Shown here in pieces: positions 59,173 to 64,000 of a stretch of 64,000 bases of DNA. Each line of letters opens with the position of its first letter. Within the stretch, counting starts at the first letter, position 1. The translations under genes and the position numbers were made by a program. Origin of the DNA: Arthonia radiata (lineage: Eukaryota; Ascomycota; Arthoniomycetes; Arthoniales; Arthoniaceae); contig PSQN01000001.1 in NCBI GenBank assembly GCA_002989075.1, forward strand, positions 186,001-250,000, read 5' to 3'. Below the pieces are notes generated by a model. The model was not told where the DNA came from. It did not search any database and saw only the letters and a list, made by a program, of their open reading frames with translations.

Positions 59173-62100
59173 ATGGCCTAAGACAGAATATAGCTAAGTC
59201 GTAAAGATTACTATATTGCATAGATATATCTACTACCGAACGTCGAGCTACTACCGTCTTGTTTAATGCTCGATAAAGAGTACGTCTATCTAAAGTATAA
59301 TCTATATTATAACAATAATATATATATTTACGGTATAATTACCGGTTATATAGTAGTTGTTGCTATCTACCTACTAAGATCGACAGGTAACGTTAATACT
59401 AGGCGTCTAATAGACTTACTATTTAAGATATTCTCTAACGTTAGAATAGCCTTACTTGTTAGAATAGGAGGTAGTATACTTTATCTAATAAGCTTAAGTA
59501 ACGCTCTTATAAATATCTATCTTAGCGATATTATTGTTAGCTAGCCTAGTAACGGGAAGCCAGTCTATATCTATTATAACTTAGAGAGATCTAAGCTTAA
59601 TAGAGAATATAAGATATTAGAGACTATAGATAAACTAGACTAGAGGCTTATAAATACGCTTAAAGTTCTTAAGAATAATTATAAGCTAGATTAGGCCGGT
59701 TTTTATACTTAACTTGTACAGTTATAGGACTACCTAAAGTTTGCTTGTTCTAGACAAGAATATAATAAATTATTTAGTGCTTTATATAAGTACGTTAGAG
59801 AGTATAGATCTAGTTACGCTATATATAATTAGTATAAGCTTATTTAGCGAGCTCTACGGTTTAAAGACAAGAGAAGTAGATTTATCTTCTATCGAGGGCA
59901 GGTTGCTAGTAGCAATTTAGTTATTTAGGACAGCGAGCAAATTAATAAGATTAGTCGATAGTATAGTAGAATAATTTATATTGAGATAGAAATATTAGGC
60001 GTCGATATATTTAGAAGCTGCCTTATTATCTATAGGATCTTAAACTATACTGACTCGTATAAAGACAATTTTTAGAAAATTACGTAGCAAGAAAAGTAGC
60101 AGCGTTTGAAAGAAAATTGCTCTATAAGATTTAATTAGGAATAATTAGAAATATAGAAACGACGTTTAAAGATTAGTAAGCAGCTTTTATACTATTAATT
60201 TAATATATAATTATAGTACTGCTCTAGATTCTCTTAAATAGCGTATTTAGATCTTATAATTTACTTACTGTTAAATGCTATATAACAGCTAATAACTTAT
60301 ATAGACGTAGTATATAATTTCGGTCTAAGCCTTGTAAACGTCTCTAAGATCGAGAAGCAAAGCTTTGTAGAGCGTAAGAACGAACTTAGTTTTCTCTAGA
60401 AGGTACTTGTTCTCGACAACAGTAATTTTAGCTAAAGAGTTGCAATTATATTAGAATTAGAAGAAATAGACAAGACCTAGCTTACTGTTGCGCTTACTAA
60501 GAAGCTTAAGGATAGCTTCTCTACTATCTTTTAGCTAAACGTAAAGAGTAAAGTACTTTTACAACAAACTTAACTCTAGATAGCGTCTTAGCTATTCCTC
60601 GTACCGGGCTCTCTAGCATACAGCGTAGAAGTAGAAGATAAAGATACGGCTGTTGCGTATCTTAAAGAATAGCTATCGTAATCTAAGAACACTAAATAGA
60701 TACTAATCTTTAATAACTATAATAAGCTAAGAGCCTATAATATTAAGCACTTCTTTCTGTCTAGAGCATATAAATCGATAGTTATTATAATACAAAGTTT
60801 AGAGGTAGAATTTAGTAAAGTTCTTATACTAAGAAAGCTCGGCAAACAGCAAGGACTAGAGATTTTAGTAAGAAGGTCGAATCGACCGAAAGCTATAGAA
60901 GATACAGTAAATTAAGATTATAGTTAAGGCTTAGCTAATTATATAACTAGATTCTAATACCTATATTCTAGCGGCGCGACTCAACGGACTACCTCTTATA
61001 CTAGCGACCGCAGGCAATTACTTAAAACATACCTCTAACAGTTTTTCTAAATACTTAAAGAACTACTAAGAGTTATAGTAGAAGCTTAGAGAGATCGCTA
61101 ACAAGCTTCTAGACTACAAAGAGCGAACGCTTTATAGTACTTAAAACCTGTCCTTGTTAATAATTAAGAGGCAGTTATCTAAAGCTATAGATATTCTATG
61201 TCTAGTAGCATATTTCGATAGTAAGGATATTCAATTCGAGCTCTTACGAAAAGTAATTAGTATCGATAATTGTCGTTCTTACTTATAGAAGGCTTTAAGT
61301 AGCAAACTAAAATTTAGTCAGATTATAAAGAGACTACAAGATTATTTACTTATTAATAGCTATAAGAGTATAAAAGGATATAGTTTATATACTTTTATAT
61401 ATAACTAGACTCTAAATTATTTAAACAGTTCTATTAACTAAGACCTTACCTAGCGCGTCTTTTATTATATAGCCGACTTATTTGTTTAGTAGGACGTGCT
61501 ACTATTATAGTTCGACAACTAACAACTCTTCCGCTACGCCTTACGATATCGCTACTTTTGTATAAAAAGTGCTTTAGAAGATTATTAAGAGTATAATAGT
61601 AAGTCTACAGATTTTAAGTCTATAGAAGAGCTGTATTAAACTTAAGGCAAACTATACGAAGCAGAGGAGATATACTAGCGGGCGCTAGCTAGTAAGGAGA
61701 AGATACTTAGACCAGACTATATATCGATACTAGATACAGTTAATAATCTTACTGTCTTGTATAGGGCTTAGAATAAGCTAGCGGAGGTAGAGGAGATATA
61801 CTAGCGGGCGCTAGCTAGCTTTAAGAAGGTACTTAAACTAGATTATATATCGACGCTTAATATAGTTAATAACCTTAGTAACTTATATAGCAATTAGAGC
61901 AAGCTAGCGGAGATAGAGAAGATATACTAGCGGGCGCTAGCTAGCTATAAGAAGGTACTTAGACTAGATTATATATTAATACTTAATATAGTTAATAATC
62001 TTACTGTCTTGTATAGCGATTAGAATAAGCTAGTAGAGGTAGAGTAGATATACTAGCAGGCGCTAGCTAGCTATAGGAAGGTACTTAGACTAGAATATAT

Positions 62101-62764
62101 ATCGATACTTAATACAGTTAATAATCTCGCTGTCTTATATAAGGCTTAAAATAAGCTAATAGAGACAGAGAAGATATACTAGCGGGCGCTAGCTAGCTAT
62201 AAGAAGGTACTTAGACTAGATTATACGTCGATACTTTAAACAGTTAATAATCTTACTATCTTGTATAGCGATTAGAGCAAGCTAGCAGAGGTAGAGAAGA
62301 TATACTAGTAGGCGCTAGCTAGCTATAAGAAGGTGCTCGAACCGGACTATATATCGATACTTTAAACGGTTAACAACCTTACTATCTTGTATAGCGATTA
62401 GAGCAAGCTAGTAGAGGCAGATAAGATATACTAGCGGGCGCTAGCTAGTATAGAGAAGGCATTTAGACTAGATTATATGTTAATACTTACTATAGTTAAT
62501 AACCTTACTGTCTTATATAGAGCTTAGAGCAAGTTAGCGGAGATAGAGAAGATATACTAGCGGGCGCTAGCTAGTATAGAGAAGGTATTCCGACTAAATT
62601 ATACGTTAATACTTAATATAGTTAATAATCTAGGCCTCTTTTATAGAGATTAGGGTAGATAGGCTAAGATACAAGAGATATTTTAATAGATATAAATGCT
62701 GTCTAAGATATCTAAAATATTATAACGGCTACTAAAGAAGTATATAGACTTAGTAGTTGCTTAA
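59173..62764 (+). pseudogene. RIP-destroyed NOD-like receptor: PNP_UDP - NB-ARC - TPR
   Basis: The ATG at 59173 opens a phosphorylase-superfamily (PNP_UDP_1) N-terminal domain: LDKEY near the start, ITGYIVVVA, IALLVRIGG, and later GQVASSNLVI, EIEILGVDIF, NYTDSYKDN (to about 60100). An uninterrupted run covers 59266-59544. NB-ARC follows: P-loop at 60442-60478 reads LELEEIDKT instead of G-LGGIGKT; Walker B ILIFNNYN at about 60698-60720; IIIQSL near 60785; GLPLILATAGNYL at 60986-61024. From 61664 come eight 42-residue kinesin-light-chain-like TPRs (LASYKKVLRLDYISTLNTVNNL type). Fungal NLRs of this layout are thought to act in self/non-self recognition and cell death. PNP and P-loop are in one frame, GLPL and TPR in the next, so an intron or indel lies near 60907-60972. 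The 3' end is approximate. Confidence 0.88.
61664..62671 (+). repeat. Eight tandem 126-bp TPR-coding repeats
   Basis: Units start at 61664, 61790, 61916, 62042, 62168, 62294, 62420 and 62546. Each contains the near-invariant tactagcgggcgctagctag and codes 42 residues. All are the same length, so the frame is kept; differences are mostly C/T or G/A. Confidence 0.93.
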
Positions 62765-62889
62765 CTATATCTACTAATTTTATGCAACCGTAATATAGAC
62801 AGCGTAATTAAACTAAAGTCAGCAACACTATTATTTATAGATTATATAAAATAGAACAAAGAAGAGACGCCTTGTAGGTATATACTCTA

Positions 62890-63792
62890 TTAGCAGGATA
62901 CTAAATTTATTCTATATATCCTCTGCGCGTAAGCTTTAAAACGCTTACCGTTTCTTAGTACTATAGAACTATAGTAAGGGTCGAGATATGGGATTAGACC
63001 TTAACGCTAGCCGAGCCCCGGACGACAGCTCTTAACGTATTTACGTATATTTAATAGAGTATAAAGCTTGTACTTACGTACCTTTTAGTTTAGATAAAGA
63101 TCCTCCTAGTATAACATATACTAGATAGGCCTGTACGGGAGCGGTACGCCTAGTAAAAGTTCTTCTCGTAGAATACTCTCGAGTATAGCATAAAAGTCTT
63201 TAATAACATTAAATTTAGAATCTATTAACTATACTTTGTTCTCTACTTTAACGGGCTTGCGTCGCTAGAATCGTAACCGCTGTACCTTGTGTAGGTTATA
63301 TAGTACAACTATATCGCGTATAATCTAAAAGCGGTTATCCTAGCTAATTAGCGTACTTAAAGGAGTATAGAGACGTATAGCCGCTTAAGTAAGTTAATAT
63401 CGTTCTAGAAAGATATATAAAGCGTTTAGCGTAGACTATACTTTAACGATATTATTTTTAAGCAACCATAAGCTATCTAGCTATTATATAATTTCCTATA
63501 AAGTAGCGGCTCGATTGTATTCTATACGAGCTTCTTTCAGTAAAGATTGTTAGCGAGCTTATATAGTATATTTTAGATCCGCTACGGTGTTATAAAGCTA
63601 TTGCTAGCAATACTCTATATTAGCGCTATCTTGATATCGTTTAGTAAGCGCTAGCGCTTCTTATAGCTCTTTATAACAGCAAGATAGACTCTATATCTCT
63701 AGAACTTAGAGAATACTATTCTTCTGCTCTATAGTTAATCTTGTAGGCCGCTGCGGATCTATCTTACGACCTATTTAGTTTGCTACGCACAT
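62890..63792 (-). pseudogene. Unrecognised 301-codon coding relic, convergent with the NLR
   Basis: One minus-strand frame runs from ATG at 63792-63790 (MCVAN) to TAA at 62892-62890, exactly 301 codons, with roughly 7-8% stops, all TAG/TAA. Coherent segments: IGRKIDPQRPTRLTIEQKNS, ALALTKRYQDSANIEY, LLKEARIEYNRAATL, LDSLWLLKNNIVKV, STLNALYIFLERY, AAIRLYTPLSTLIS, LYNLHKVQRLRF, KPVKVENKV, LREELLLGVPLPYRP, LIPYLDPYYSSIVLRNGKRF. The N-terminal half looks helical. I cannot place it in a family. The frame may start further upstream. It ends 126 bp from the NLR end, tail to tail. Confidence 0.45.
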
Positions 63793-64000
63793 TATATTGT
63801 TCTACGGATTTCTATCTTAGTATATAGACTATATATTATATTAAATATAGCGTAATAGGTAGTTCCGCTTAAAGATCTTTGAATTAGTATAATTAAGGAT
63901 TAGATTACGTATAGCAGCGCTTGTACTAAAATTATCTATAATAGGGCTCTATTAGTTAATTCCCCTCTTATACTATAATTTAAGTAGCTATAGCCGCGTA
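63793..64000. other. Right edge, unassigned
   Basis: RIP-mutated sequence; the minus-strand frame of the preceding relic is not clearly continued and nothing else is recognised. Confidence 0.4.

Noticed and set aside
60907-60971. 65-bp intron in the NLR (gtaaat...tctag)
   Set aside because: It has plausible ends and a fungal length, but splicing it does not give the frame change required; an intron with other ends or an indel remains possible.
54615-64000. tRNA, rRNA or functional protein genes
   Set aside because: No cloverleaf, rDNA-like block or long intact ORF is visible; the longest open run, 59266-59544, is part of the degraded NLR.

Overview
The window looks like an AT-rich, repeat-packed heterochromatic tract from a filamentous ascomycete (Pezizomycotina). 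Almost every CpA/TpG has become TpA while CpG survives. In the recognisable reading frames nearly all stops are TAG or TAA at sites that would be Gln, Trp or Arg codons. That is the signature of repeat-induced point mutation (RIP), not of CpG decay. No intact protein-coding gene is visible. Everything coding is a relic, so boundaries of degraded genes are approximate, while LTR and target-site-duplication (TSD) boundaries were read base by base.

From 1 to 54,614 the window is a nest of LTR retrotransposons. Names are mine. Family 1 is a chromodomain Gypsy element (chromovirus) in two subtypes, 1a (LTR 474 bp) and 1b (LTR 466 bp), which share gag-pol and the 3' half of the LTR but differ in the 3' non-pol segment and U3. 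Family 2 is another chromovirus with 196 bp LTRs. Family 3 is Ty1/Copia with ~496 bp LTRs. Nesting: a minus-strand Copia element (E6, 34,448-54,614) contains a minus-strand family 2 element (E7, 35,552-50,832, TSD TAGTA), which contains a plus-strand 1a element (E8, 41,252-48,401, TSD CTAAC). E6 is cut on its left by a plus-strand 1a element (E3, 15,355-34,447). E3 contains minus-strand E4 (1a, 18,004-25,349), minus-strand E5 (1b, 25,825-33,010, TSD GTCTA), and on its left plus-strand E1 (1b, 1-15,354). E1 contains family 2 element E2 (257-8,236, TSD CTAYA) and a family 2 fragment F (8,310-9,748).

From 54,615 to 64,000 the DNA is not LTR element but is also RIP-mutated. It holds an unassigned stretch, a 17-bp minisatellite (56,426-56,840), an unrecognised plus-strand coding relic (about 57,850-58,882), a degraded NOD-like receptor gene of PNP_UDP - NB-ARC - TPR architecture (59,173-62,764), and an unrecognised 301-codon minus-strand coding relic (62,890-63,792).

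The most interesting signals: (i) 1a, 1b and family 2 all appear to carry an extra reading frame antisense to pol, between the chromodomain and the 3' LTR; (ii) families 1 and 2 both have a 9-10 nt box in the LTR perfectly complementary to a site exactly 2 nt after the LTR, as expected for Tf1-type self-primed reverse transcription; (iii) an NLR immune-type receptor destroyed by RIP beside the nest, with P-loop glycines changed and eight 126-bp TPR repeats.
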